NCBI RefSeq assembly: GCF_018882245.1
Contig: NZ_JACVOV010000003.1
Span: forward strand, 200,145 to 264,144
Length of the DNA: 64,000 nucleotides
Source of the DNA: Polynucleobacter sp. AP-Capit-er-40B-B4
GTDB lineage: Bacteria > Pseudomonadota > Gammaproteobacteria > Burkholderiales > Burkholderiaceae
Direction of reading: 5' to 3'
Position numbers and translations under genes: made by a program. Below the pieces are notes generated by a model. The model was not told the DNA's origin. It saw only the letters and a program-made list of their open reading frames with translations, and ran no database searches. Positions 18,463 through 26,636 of this stretch are shown here, in pieces; within the stretch, counting starts at the first letter, position 1; each line of letters starts with the position of its first letter.

Positions 18463-20637
18463 TTAAGCTGGTTTAACAGACTTGCGAATTTGCTCAAGCA
18501 CATCCTTGGCTGATGCCGGAATGGGTGTACCTGGTCCGTAGATTCCTTTAACGCCTGCCTCATAGAGGAATTCGTAATCTTGTCTTGGAATCACGCCGCC
18601 AACGAACACGATGATGTCGTCTGAGCCTTGTTTTTTCAATTCAGCAATGATGGCCGGAACCAATGTCTTATGCCCAGCTGCCAAAGTAGAAACTCCTAAG
18701 GCATGTACGTCATTCTCAATCGCTTGGCGAGCACATTCTTCAGGCGTTTGGAATAAAGGTCCGATATCCACGTCAAAGCCTAAGTCAGCATAGGCAGTGG
18801 CAACAACTTTCGCACCGCGATCATGTCCATCCTGGCCTAATTTGGCGATCATCACACGTGGACGACGACCAAAGTCTTTTGCAAAATCAGCTATTTCTGT
18901 TTGGAGTTTTGCCCAGCCTTCGGCTGAGTCATAGGCAGCTGCATACACACCGGTCACCTTTTGAGTATCGGCGCGATGGCGCCCGTAAACTTTTTCTAAA
19001 GCATCAGAAACTTCACCAACAGTTGCACGTAAACGAATCGCGTTTACGGCTAGCTCCAAGAGATTTCCTGAGTTATCTTCTGCAGCCTTGGTTAAAACCT
19101 CTAATGCAGCCTGTACTTTTTGTGAATCACGTTTTGCTTTGATATCTTTGAGGCGAGCTACCTGACCTTCGCGAACCTTATCGTTGTCGATCATCAATAC
19201 GTCAACAAGATCTTCTTTGCCAAGCTTGTATTTATTAACACCAACAATTACATCAGAGCCAGAGTCAATCTTGGCTTGTTTTTCAGCGGCAGCTGCTTCA
19301 ATTTTCAGCTTAGCCCAACCACTTTCAACTGCCTTGGTCATGCCACCCATGGCTTCTACTTCTTGAATGATTTCCCAAGCTTTATCAGCCATCTCTTGTG
19401 TGAGGTTTTCCATCATATAAGAGCCCGCCCATGGATCGATCACGCTCGGAATATGGGTTTCTTCTTGCAGGATCAGCTGAGTATTACGAGCAATGCGACT
19501 GGAGAACTCAGAAGGAAGCGCAATCGCCTCATCCAGTGAATTGGTATGCAATGACTGTGTGCCGCCAAATACGGCAGCCATCGCCTCAACTGTAGTTCTC
19601 ACAACGTTGTTGTATGGATCTTGCTCAGTTAAAGACCAGCCAGAAGTTTGGCAATGCGTACGGAGCATTAAAGACTTTGGATTCTTTGGCTCGAAGGATT
19701 TCATAATGCGCCACCACAGCAAGCGTGCAGCGCGCAACTTGGCAACTTCTAAGTAGAAGTTCATGCCAATCGCAAAGAAGAATGAAAGGCGTCCAGCAAA
19801 GCCGTCCACATCCAATCCTTTAGCTAGCGCTGTCTTTACATACTCTTTACCGTCGGCTAATGTGAAAGCCAATTCCAAAACTTGGTTAGCACCCGCCTCT
19901 TGCATGTGATAACCCGAAATCGAAATCGAGTTGAACTTAGGCATATGCTTAGCGGTGTACTCAATGATGTCGCCGATGATGCGCATTGATGGCTCTGGTG
20001 GGTAAATATAGGTATTACGCACCATGAACTCTTTCAGAATATCGTTCTGAATGGTTCCTGATAATTGCTCTTGCTTAACGCCTTGTTCTTCACCGGCAAC
20101 GATGTAGCCAGCCAACACAGGCAATACGGCACCGTTCATCGTCATCGAAACAGACACTTTGTCCAATGGAATGCCATCAAACAAGATCTTCATATCTTCT
20201 ACAGAATCAATCGCAACGCCGGCCTTACCAACGTCACCAGTAACCCGAGGATGATCTGAGTCGTAACCACGATGCGTGGCTAAGTCAAACGCAACAGATA
20301 CACCTTGACCACCAGCATCTAACGCTTTGCGATAAAAAGCATTGGATTCTTCGGCTGTTGAAAAGCCAGCATATTGGCGGATGGTCCATGGGCGAACTGA
20401 ATACATCGTCGCTTGTGGTCCACGCACGAATGGTTCAAATCCAGGCAATGTATCGGTGTAATTGAGGCCTTCAATATCCGATGATGTGTATAGAGCTTTT
20501 AGGTGAATTCCATCTGGTGTTTTCCAACCCAAGGAATCAACATCGCCATTAGGGGCTGATTTCTGAGCTGACTTTTTCCAAGCATCAAGGTTGGTATCTG
20601 GAAAAGATGGCCATGAATTATTTTCTTTAGAACTCAC
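18463..20637 (-). CDS. scpA: methylmalonyl-CoA mutase (B12-dependent)
   Basis: This 724-residue enzyme isomerises (R)-methylmalonyl-CoA to succinyl-CoA. The N-terminal TIM-barrel substrate domain has [17 protein letters not shown] and [13 protein letters not shown]; the C-terminal B12-binding domain has [11 protein letters not shown], with the base-off/His-on ligand in DxHDRG. It is the homologous single-chain type. First gene of the five-gene propionate operon and divergent from a GntR regulator. Confidence 0.95.
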   Translation of the reverse strand: MSSKENNSWPSFPDTNLDAWKKSAQKSAPNGDVDSLGWKTPDGIHLKALYTSSDIEGLNYTDTLPGFEPFVRGPQATMYSVRPWTIRQYAGFSTAEESNAFYRKALDAGGQGVSVAFDLATHRGYDSDHPRVTGDVGKAGVAIDSVEDMKILFDGIPLDKVSVSMTMNGAVLPVLAGYIVAGEEQGVKQEQLSGTIQNDILKEFMVRNTYIYPPEPSMRIIGDIIEYTAKHMPKFNSISISGYHMQEAGANQVLELAFTLADGKEYVKTALAKGLDVDGFAGRLSFFFAIGMNFYLEVAKLRAARLLWWRIMKSFEPKNPKSLMLRTHCQTSGWSLTEQDPYNNVVRTTVEAMAAVFGGTQSLHTNSLDEAIALPSEFSSRIARNTQLILQEETHIPSVIDPWAGSYMMENLTQEMADKAWEIIQEVEAMGGMTKAVESGWAKLKIEAAAAEKQAKIDSGSDVIVGVNKYKLGKEDLVDVLMIDNDKVREGQVARLKDIKAKRDSQKVQAALEVLTKAAEDNSGNLLELAVNAIRLRATVGEVSDALEKVYGRHRADTQKVTGVYAAAYDSAEGWAKLQTEIADFAKDFGRRPRVMIAKLGQDGHDRGAKVVATAYADLGFDVDIGPLFQTPEECARQAIENDVHALGVSTLAAGHKTLVPAIIAELKKQGSDDIIVFVGGVIPRQDYEFLYEAGVKGIYGPGTPIPASAKDVLEQIRKSVKPA

Positions 20638-20691
20638 AAAAACTCCCGGTTAATTTTTGTTGCATTGCATCGAAATGTCCTTACATTTTGC

Positions 20692-20719
20692 TTGACAATT
20701 TTAGAATTGTCTACATAAT
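20692..20719 (+). promoter_or_regulatory. promoter of the gntR gene
   Basis: A perfect -35 TTGACA (20692-20697) is separated by 16 bp from CATAAT (20714-20719), a 5/6 match to the -10 box. The spacer contains an inverted repeat GACAATT-TTAG-AATTGTC (20694-20711). Transcription would begin near 20726, only about 6 nt before the start codon. Confidence 0.7.
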
Positions 20720-20740
20720 GTATTCATAATTATGAATACA
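20719..20740. promoter_or_regulatory. 22-bp perfect palindrome, probable GntR operator
   Basis: The two halves TGTATTCATAA and TTATGAATACA are exact reverse complements with no spacer. The palindrome begins at the end of the -10 box, covers the predicted transcription start and includes the ATG of the regulator (20732-20734). FadR-subfamily regulators bind palindromic sites of this size, so autoregulation is a reasonable inference. Confidence 0.7.
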
Positions 20741-21370
20741 AAACTGAATAATAGACCCCTATACGAAGATGTTGCCGATAGGCTTCGGGAGCAAATATTT
20801 AGCAAGCAGCTAGCTCCTGGAAGCTGGCTGGATGAGCAATCTTTGGCTGATCAATTTGGCATTAGCCGCACACCGATGCGTGAAGCGATCAAAGTTCTGG
20901 CGTCTGAAGGTCTGGTAACGATCAAAATGCGCCGGGGAGCCTACGTTACCGAGGTTATTCGCAAAGACTTAGAGCAGATTTTTACGATTCTCTCACTTCT
21001 GGAGGGTCAAGCAGCCAAAGAAACGGCCACAAAGGCAACCGAAGCAGAATTAAACCTATTGGATCACCTGCACCACCGACTTGAAAAAGCGGCCGCAGAT
21101 CGAGATATTGAGCAATTCTTTGAGGTAAATGGCAAATTTCATGAATTAATCCAAGAAATTGCCGGAAATCGATGGATGAATGGCGTTATCGCGGATCTAC
21201 GCAAAGTGCTAAAACTTCACCGCAGAGACTCCCTAACCAGCACAGGTAGACTGCAAAACTCATTGGTGGAGCATCGAGAGATTCTCAGAGCCATCCTGAA
21301 ACGGGATGAGAGCGCTGCTGAGTTAGCTATGCGCAAACACCTAGAGCGAGGATTGGAAGCCCTCCGCTAA
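20732..21370 (+). CDS. GntR-family (FadR/FCD subgroup) transcriptional regulator
   Basis: This 212-residue regulator has an N-terminal winged helix (about residues 8-75; LADQFGISRTPMREAIKVLASEGLV, seen as GISRTPMREAI) and an alpha-helical C-terminal FCD ligand domain with conserved histidines (HDL-like segment LLDHLHHRLE, KFHELIQEIAGN, EHREILRAI). FCD proteins bind small carboxylates via a metal. It is divergent from the methylmalonyl-CoA operon, which is its most likely target. No Shine-Dalgarno sequence precedes the ATG and the predicted leader is about 6 nt, so translation may be leaderless. Confidence 0.88.
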   Translation: MNTKLNNRPLYEDVADRLREQIFSKQLAPGSWLDEQSLADQFGISRTPMREAIKVLASEGLVTIKMRRGAYVTEVIRKDLEQIFTILSLLEGQAAKETATKATEAELNLLDHLHHRLEKAAADRDIEQFFEVNGKFHELIQEIAGNRWMNGVIADLRKVLKLHRRDSLTSTGRLQNSLVEHREILRAILKRDESAAELAMRKHLERGLEALR

Positions 21371-21392
21371 GAATTTAAATACTATAAAAAAC

Positions 21393-21421
21393 AAAGGCTT
21401 AGATGATTAATCTAAGCCTTT
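21393..21421. terminator. bidirectional terminator between gntR and a cytochrome c gene
   Basis: A perfect 12-bp stem (21393-21404 with 21410-21421) has a 5-nt loop, a T-run on its right and A-rich sequence on its left. It serves the two convergent genes. Confidence 0.88.
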
Positions 21422-21447
21422 TTGTATGGAGCCTTGCTTACTAGGAT

Positions 21448-21801
21448 TTACTTTTTAACTACAAAGTTACCTGGTAAGGAAGAAATATAAGCAGCCATAT
21501 CTTGCAAATCAGCATCGCTAAAGTTTTGAACTTGCGAGCCCATTACAGCGTTATTGCGACCAAACTGAGCATTGCTATTGCCTACCTTGTAAGCCTTTAA
21601 GGCGTAGTAAAGGTAATCAGCATACTGGCCAGCTAATTTTGGATAGGCAGGCAGGATTGGTGCATTTAGACCGGCACCATGACAAGAAGCGCAATTAGCC
21701 TTCTCAACCAAAGCCTGACCTTTTTCTTTATTGGCAGCGTTTGCTACGTTTACCAAACCTATGCTGGATAGCAAAACTGCAGTAATTAGGGCGAATTTCA
21801 T
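21448..21801 (-). CDS. small periplasmic cytochrome c
   Basis: This 117-residue protein has a signal peptide (MKFALITAVLLSSIGLVNVANA) and one haem site CASCHG. The distal methionine is probably in NAVMGSQV. The fold is that of class I cytochromes such as c4/c5/c553, which carry electrons to terminal oxidases. It lies 31 bp after a related cytochrome gene on the same strand, so the two are probably co-expressed as a pair. Confidence 0.85.
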   Translation of the reverse strand: MKFALITAVLLSSIGLVNVANAANKEKGQALVEKANCASCHGAGLNAPILPAYPKLAGQYADYLYYALKAYKVGNSNAQFGRNNAVMGSQVQNFSDADLQDMAAYISSLPGNFVVKK

Positions 21802-21832
21802 AAAAGTATCTCTATGTATCTTTATTAATGAA

Positions 21833-22198
21833 TCACTTCAATGGGTTGTTAGGTGAGCTGGCAGTTTGCGCAGCATAGTATTCACCGATATCAGCCATAT
21901 CTTGGTCAGACAAGCTGGCAGCAATAGAGCGCATTGTTGGATGCTTTCTTTCGCCTTTTTTGTAAGCAGCTAGTGCGCTAGCGATGTAAGCGGCATTTTG
22001 ACCGCCAATCATAGGCACCTTGTATACCAATGGGTAGTCTGCGCGATAGTCAGGAATTGAGTGGCAACCAACGCAAAGCCAAACCTTGCCGTTACCTGCT
22101 GCAGCATTACCTTTAACTTCATCAGCCTGAGCAACAGAGCCAGCAAAAACCAAAGCTGCGGTTACGGCCAATTGAGGAAGAATGGAGAGTTTTTTCAT
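21833..22198 (-). CDS. small periplasmic cytochrome c
   Basis: This cytochrome has a signal peptide (MKKLSILPQLAVTAALVF, cleaved after VAQA) and one haem site CVGCHS. A possible distal Met is in HPTMRSIAA. I start at ATG 22198, giving a normal signal peptide; ATG 22207 is only three codons upstream and is equally open. It is first in a two-cytochrome unit and preceded by an FNR-type box. Confidence 0.85.
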   Translation of the reverse strand: MKKLSILPQLAVTAALVFAGSVAQADEVKGNAAAGNGKVWLCVGCHSIPDYRADYPLVYKVPMIGGQNAAYIASALAAYKKGERKHPTMRSIAASLSDQDMADIGEYYAAQTASSPNNPLK

Positions 22199-22218
22199 AG
22201 AAATCATTATTAATGAGT

Positions 22219-22232
22219 TTGATTTAGATCAA
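22219..22232. promoter_or_regulatory. FNR/ANR-type binding site upstream of cytochrome c genes
   Basis: TTGATTTAGATCAA matches the FNR consensus TTGAT-N4-ATCAA exactly. It sits 12-21 nt before the cytochrome start codon. A TATACT -10-like box lies just upstream on the minus strand (plus 22242-22247), so the box would fall at about +3 to +16, a position that suggests repression under low oxygen rather than activation. Confidence 0.55.
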
Positions 22233-22360
22233 TTTGGGAAGAGTATAGCGGACAGACGCCCTTCCCGCCATTCTGGAGGGCAAAATCAGTAGAAACACTG
22301 AAAAATTTGGCTCATTTACCTATACTGGAACGCTTGACCCAGCACTAATTAGGTCAGCAT

Positions 22361-23230
22361 ATGAGCAAATCTAACCCCTCTACTCAAAACCGCTTCTCAG
22401 GCAGCCAAAGCTATGTTGCCACCGAAGATCTCAAATTAGCCGTAAATGCGGCAATCGCACTACAACGCCCTCTTTTGATTAAAGGCGAGCCAGGCACTGG
22501 CAAAACGATGTTGGCCGAAGAAGTTGCCGCCGCACTCAATATGCCCCTTTTGCAGTGGCACATTAAATCCACCACCAAGGCCCAACAAGGGCTTTATGAA
22601 TACGATGCAGTAAGCCGCTTGCGCGACTCGCAGTTGGGCGATGAGAAGGTAAAAGACATTCGTAACTACATTGTTAAGGGCGTACTTTGGCAAGCTTTTG
22701 AGGCAGATGAACCTACGGTATTGCTCATTGATGAGATCGATAAGGCAGATATTGAGTTCCCCAATGACTTGCTGCGTGAAATTGATCGCATGGAATTTTA
22801 TGTGTATGAAACTCGCGAACTCATTAAGGCGAAACATCGCCCGTTAGTCATCATCACCTCCAATAATGAGAAAGAGCTCCCCGATGCATTCTTGCGCCGC
22901 TGCTTTTTTCATTACATTACCTTTCCCGATGCAACGACTATGCAAAGCATCGTGGATGTTCACCACCCTAATATCAAACAAGATCTCCTGGACGCAGCTC
23001 TCAAGGCCTTTTATCAAATACGCTCATTACCAGGGTTAAAGAAAAAACCATCTACCTCTGAATTGATTGATTGGCTCAAGTTGCTATTGGCTGAAGATAT
23101 CCCGCCAGAGGCTTTGTATAGCAACGATGAAAAAATTGTTGTGCCTCCATTGCATGGAGCCCTACTTAAGAATGAACAAGATATCCACTTGTTTGAGCGC
23201 CTGGTCATGATGAATCGCAATCATCGTTAA
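22361..23230 (+). CDS. MoxR/CoxD-like AAA+ ATPase
   Basis: This 289-residue ATPase has Walker A GEPGTGKTMLAEE, Walker B VLLIDEIDKAD and the sensor region TSNNEKELPDAFLRRCFFH. It pairs with the VWA-domain gene 27 bp downstream, as coxD pairs with coxE next to CO-dehydrogenase-type molybdenum hydroxylases. CoxD is known to help assemble the CuSMoO2 site in CO dehydrogenase; in other organisms the pair acts as a general metal-centre chaperone. XdhC- and MocA-like genes nearby support the molybdoenzyme link. Confidence 0.85.
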   Translation: MSKSNPSTQNRFSGSQSYVATEDLKLAVNAAIALQRPLLIKGEPGTGKTMLAEEVAAALNMPLLQWHIKSTTKAQQGLYEYDAVSRLRDSQLGDEKVKDIRNYIVKGVLWQAFEADEPTVLLIDEIDKADIEFPNDLLREIDRMEFYVYETRELIKAKHRPLVIITSNNEKELPDAFLRRCFFHYITFPDATTMQSIVDVHHPNIKQDLLDAALKAFYQIRSLPGLKKKPSTSELIDWLKLLLAEDIPPEALYSNDEKIVVPPLHGALLKNEQDIHLFERLVMMNRNHR

Positions 23231-23257
23231 TGTATTGATCAATATCACCCTGTATTT

Positions 23258-24433
23258 ATGTTGATTCAATTCTTCCTTAACCTGAAAGAGGCTAAAGTGC
23301 CCGTTTCAGTACGAGAGTTTTTAACTCTCCTGGAGGCTTTGAAATCAGGTGTTATCAACCCATCCATTGATGAGTTTTATCAGCTGGCTCGCATGACCCT
23401 GGTTAAAGACGAACAACACTTTGATCGCTTTGATCAAGTGTTTGGTAGCTACTTCAACGGCATTGAGCAAATCATTGCGCTCTCCCCAGACATTCCTTTG
23501 GACTGGCTAGAGAAAAAGCTTCAGCGCGTACTGACTGAAGAAGAAAAAGCAGCACTCAAAAAATTGGGCGGGCCTGATGCACTGAAAAAGCGTCTTGAGG
23601 AGCTCCTTAAAGAACAAAAAGAGTGGCATGGTGGCGGGAATAAATGGATTGGCGCTGGCGGATCCTCCCCGTTTGGTCATAGCGGCTACCATCCTGAAGG
23701 CATTCGCATTGGCGGTGAGAGCGCCGGTAATAGAACTGCTATCAAGGTTTGGGAAGCGCGAGAGTTTAAAGACTATGACAGTGATTTAGCTTTGGGCACT
23801 CGCAACATTAAGGTTGCTTTGCGTCGTTTGAGACGGTTTGCCAGAGAAGGATCGACCTTAGAGCTTGACCTAGATAAAACGATTCATTCAACTGCAGCTA
23901 ACGCAGGAATGCTGGACATCAAAATGCGTCCTGAGCGCCACAATCAGGTTAAAGTGCTGCTACTCATGGATGTTGGTGGTTCGATGGATGATCATATTCA
24001 GCGTATTGCTGAATTGTTCTCTGCCGCTAAAGCAGAATTTAAACATCTTGAGCACTACTATTTTCATAACTGTGTTTATGAAAACCTTTGGCAAAGTAAT
24101 CGTCGCAGACGCGATCAAGCAACGCCAACCCAAGACATCATCAATAAATATGGCCCAGATTACAAATTGATATTCGTTGGTGATGCAACGATGTCTCCTT
24201 ATGAAATTTTGAGTCCGAATGGTTCAGTTGAATACAACAATAAGGAAGCTGGCGCTGTTTGGATCAATCGATTAATTGATCACTTCCCGCATTTTGCTTG
24301 GCTCAATCCAGAACCTGAATCTATTTGGCAATATCGTCAGTCAATTGACATCATGCAAAACCTCATGAAAGATCGCATGTATCCAGTGACTTTAAATGGT
24401 CTTGAGAGTGCCATGCGTCAACTTTCCAAGTAA
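23258..24433 (+). CDS. VWA-domain protein, CoxE-like
   Basis: This 391-residue protein has an N-terminal helical region and a C-terminal von Willebrand A domain with a MIDAS-like motif in LLMDVGGSMDDH. The classic DxSxS is altered to DxGGS, as in other CoxE-like proteins. A charged region (EEKAALKKLGGPDALKKR) and a glycine-rich stretch near residue 125-145 separate the parts. It forms a unit with the CoxD-like ATPase and is expected to be its partner in metallo-enzyme maturation. It is a cytoplasmic protein, with no signal peptide. Confidence 0.85.
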   Translation: MLIQFFLNLKEAKVPVSVREFLTLLEALKSGVINPSIDEFYQLARMTLVKDEQHFDRFDQVFGSYFNGIEQIIALSPDIPLDWLEKKLQRVLTEEEKAALKKLGGPDALKKRLEELLKEQKEWHGGGNKWIGAGGSSPFGHSGYHPEGIRIGGESAGNRTAIKVWEAREFKDYDSDLALGTRNIKVALRRLRRFAREGSTLELDLDKTIHSTAANAGMLDIKMRPERHNQVKVLLLMDVGGSMDDHIQRIAELFSAAKAEFKHLEHYYFHNCVYENLWQSNRRRRDQATPTQDIINKYGPDYKLIFVGDATMSPYEILSPNGSVEYNNKEAGAVWINRLIDHFPHFAWLNPEPESIWQYRQSIDIMQNLMKDRMYPVTLNGLESAMRQLSK

Positions 24434-24489
24434 GATTCTGATATTCCCTTTTTGAACTTATTTCTTTTTTTAAATTAATCCTATTCATC

Positions 24490-24948
24490 ATGACTACAAA
24501 CATTAGCGATCGCCTCAAAACCCTTGGAATTGATTTGCCACCACCAGGGCCTCCTGCTGCGGCTTATGTCATGGCAGCCACTTCCGGCAATACTGTTTTT
24601 CTCTCCGGTCATATTGCTAAACGCGATGGCAAGCCTTGGGTGGGAAAGCTTGGAAAAGACATGGATACCGATACTGGCAAAGCGGCAGCACGCTCTATTG
24701 CAATCGATCTGATCTCCACCCTGCAGAATCACTTAGGTTCTTTGGATAAAGTAAAGCGCATTGTGAAGGTAATGGGTTTGGTGAACTCTACCGATACCTA
24801 TACAGAGCAGCACCTAGTTGTTAATGGCTGTTCAGAATTACTTTTTGAAGTTTTTGGTGATGCTGGCAAACATGCTCGTAGCGCATTTGGTGTTGCGCAA
24901 ATTCCGCTGGGTGCTTGCGTTGAAATTGAATTGATCGCTGAGATTTAA
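24490..24948 (+). CDS. RidA/YjgF-family protein
   Basis: This 152-residue protein belongs to the RidA/YjgF/UK114 superfamily, which includes enamine/imine deaminases. The segment FLSGHIAKRDGKPWVGKLG and the C-terminal IPLGACVEIELIAEI (end part CVEIELIAEI) fit the subgroup often annotated as RidA family or endoribonuclease-like. The active-site arginine of canonical RidA (as in RxxxxV near residue 105) is not obvious, so its enzymatic role is uncertain. It lies 56 bp after coxE. Confidence 0.8.
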   Translation: MTTNISDRLKTLGIDLPPPGPPAAAYVMAATSGNTVFLSGHIAKRDGKPWVGKLGKDMDTDTGKAAARSIAIDLISTLQNHLGSLDKVKRIVKVMGLVNSTDTYTEQHLVVNGCSELLFEVFGDAGKHARSAFGVAQIPLGACVEIELIAEI

Positions 24949-24963
24949 TTCAATTGCATTAAT

Positions 24964-25614
24964 TTAAATAGGATCAAGCCCTAGTTTTTGAATGTCGGCC
25001 TGGGTATCGACATCCAATAAATAAGCCCGATTATTCGTCTCAAATAGCTTCACTAACTCTGGATGCTGATCCATAAAGGGCCTGCAGACCAATCCGTGTG
25101 TCGCCAGAATTTCTTCAATCACCTTTTTTGAAAATAATACAGGGTTACCACGGTTTCCGTTCACCATTGGCAAGATGATTTCCCGACTGAATCCTGCTTG
25201 ATTGAATTGCTCTAACAGAGCTTCAATCTCCGAGAGGCCAATATAAGGTTGATCGCATAAAGCAACCAACAAAACGTCATAGTCAGATTTGAGCGACTCT
25301 AAGCCAAGGCGGACCGAAGAGGATTGACCTTCTTCTGGGTTTAGGTTTTTTACTATGGCAATGGAGTTATCAGTCTTTTGCCTTATTGAGTTGATTTCCA
25401 CCTCAATTGCATCTGCATAAAAGCCAGTAACAACTAACGTTTCTACTGGGTTGAATTTTTGAATAGATTGTAGAAAGCGGCTTAATAAGCTTTCACCCTG
25501 CTTCTTTAGCAATGCCTTGGGAAGTCCACCTAAACGACTCCCCTCGCCTGCCGCCAAGAGGAGTATGGCTAGGCGTAATTTTGGGTTTTTGAAGGATTCA
25601 CCAGAAATAGTCAT
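24964..25614 (-). CDS. MobA/MocA-like nucleotidyltransferase
   Basis: This 216-residue protein has the nucleotidyltransferase signature LLAAGEGSRLGGLPKALLK, a Mg-binding segment ALCDQPYIG and GNRGNPVLF. MocA transfers CMP and MobA transfers GMP onto molybdopterin. A neighbouring xdhC and cox genes favour the MocA (molybdenum cofactor cytidylyltransferase) side. It is convergent with the RidA gene (15-bp gap) and divergent from xdhC. Confidence 0.8.
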   Translation of the reverse strand: MTISGESFKNPKLRLAILLLAAGEGSRLGGLPKALLKKQGESLLSRFLQSIQKFNPVETLVVTGFYADAIEVEINSIRQKTDNSIAIVKNLNPEEGQSSSVRLGLESLKSDYDVLLVALCDQPYIGLSEIEALLEQFNQAGFSREIILPMVNGNRGNPVLFSKKVIEEILATHGLVCRPFMDQHPELVKLFETNNRAYLLDVDTQADIQKLGLDPI

Positions 25615-25667
25615 TAGAGTGATAATAATTAGTTATTCATCAAAGTATTAGCAAAAGAAGAAATAGC

Positions 25668-26627
25668 ATGAACAGTACCGACCTCAGCGTTCTTAAATCT
25701 GCCGTGGAATGGCTCCAATCAGGCCAATCTGTGGCGATTGCAACCGTGGTTCAAACCTGGGGCTCCGCTCCACGTCCGGTTGGCTCTTGGTTAGCAATAC
25801 GTGCCGATGGTCAGGTAGCTGGCTCAGTTTCAGGCGGTTGCGTAGAAGACGATCTGATTCGTCGTGTGCAGACTGAAATTTTGACTCGCAATACCCCTGA
25901 AATGGTGGTGTATGGCGTGACCCAACAAGAAGCGGCTCGTTTTGGATTGCCATGTGGAGGCACCCTGCGTTTGCTGGTGGAGCCAAAACCGGAGCTAGCT
26001 GTTTTAGAAAAGCTACTTGAGAATATTTCTACGCATCAAATTACTCGCCGCTCAGTAAGCTTAAGCACTGGAAAATCGACGCTCACCATGGGTGATCGAA
26101 GTGATGAATTTGTTTGCACCGAACAAGAAATGCAAACGACTTACGGTCCACGCTGGCGTATGGTCATCATTGGCGCCGGCCAACTCTCCCTATACACCGC
26201 TGATTTTGCTTTAGCTTCTGACTTTGAAGTTATCGTGATCGATCCTCGCGAAGAATATGCCGAAGGCCTCAATCGCACGGACATTACATTTTCTAAGGGC
26301 ATGCCAGACGATGTATTGCTGGAAATTGGTGTCGACTCTCACACTGCAGTTGTTGCCCTTACACATGATCCTAAATTGGATGACATGGCTTTGATGGAGG
26401 CTCTCAAGTCACCAGCTTTTTATGTAGGCGCACTAGGCAGTCGTAAGAACACCCAAAAACGCAAAGAGCGTTTATTGGAATTCGATGTAAGCCAAGAGCA
26501 AGTAGAAAAACTACATGGCCCTGTAGGGCTTTATATTGGGGCCCTCACTCCACCAGAGATCGCAGTCTCGATCCTGGCAGAAGTGATTGCCGTCAAATAC
26601 GGCATTAGCGTTCCGAAGAAAGTCTAA
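25668..26627 (+). CDS. XdhC-family molybdenum-cofactor maturation protein
   Basis: This 319-residue protein has an N-terminal XdhC/CoxI domain (VVQTWGSAPRPVGSWLAI, GSVSGGCVEDDLIRRV, GLPCGGTLRLLVEP) and a C-terminal Rossmann domain (IIGAGQLSLYTADFALASD, VDSHTAVVALTHDPKLDD, GALGSRKNTQKR). XdhC-type proteins bind sulfurated Mo cofactor and insert it into xanthine-dehydrogenase-like enzymes. No such apoenzyme is in the window. Confidence 0.88.
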   Translation: MNSTDLSVLKSAVEWLQSGQSVAIATVVQTWGSAPRPVGSWLAIRADGQVAGSVSGGCVEDDLIRRVQTEILTRNTPEMVVYGVTQQEAARFGLPCGGTLRLLVEPKPELAVLEKLLENISTHQITRRSVSLSTGKSTLTMGDRSDEFVCTEQEMQTTYGPRWRMVIIGAGQLSLYTADFALASDFEVIVIDPREEYAEGLNRTDITFSKGMPDDVLLEIGVDSHTAVVALTHDPKLDDMALMEALKSPAFYVGALGSRKNTQKRKERLLEFDVSQEQVEKLHGPVGLYIGALTPPEIAVSILAEVIAVKYGISVPKKV

Positions 26628-26636
26628 ACGCCGTAC

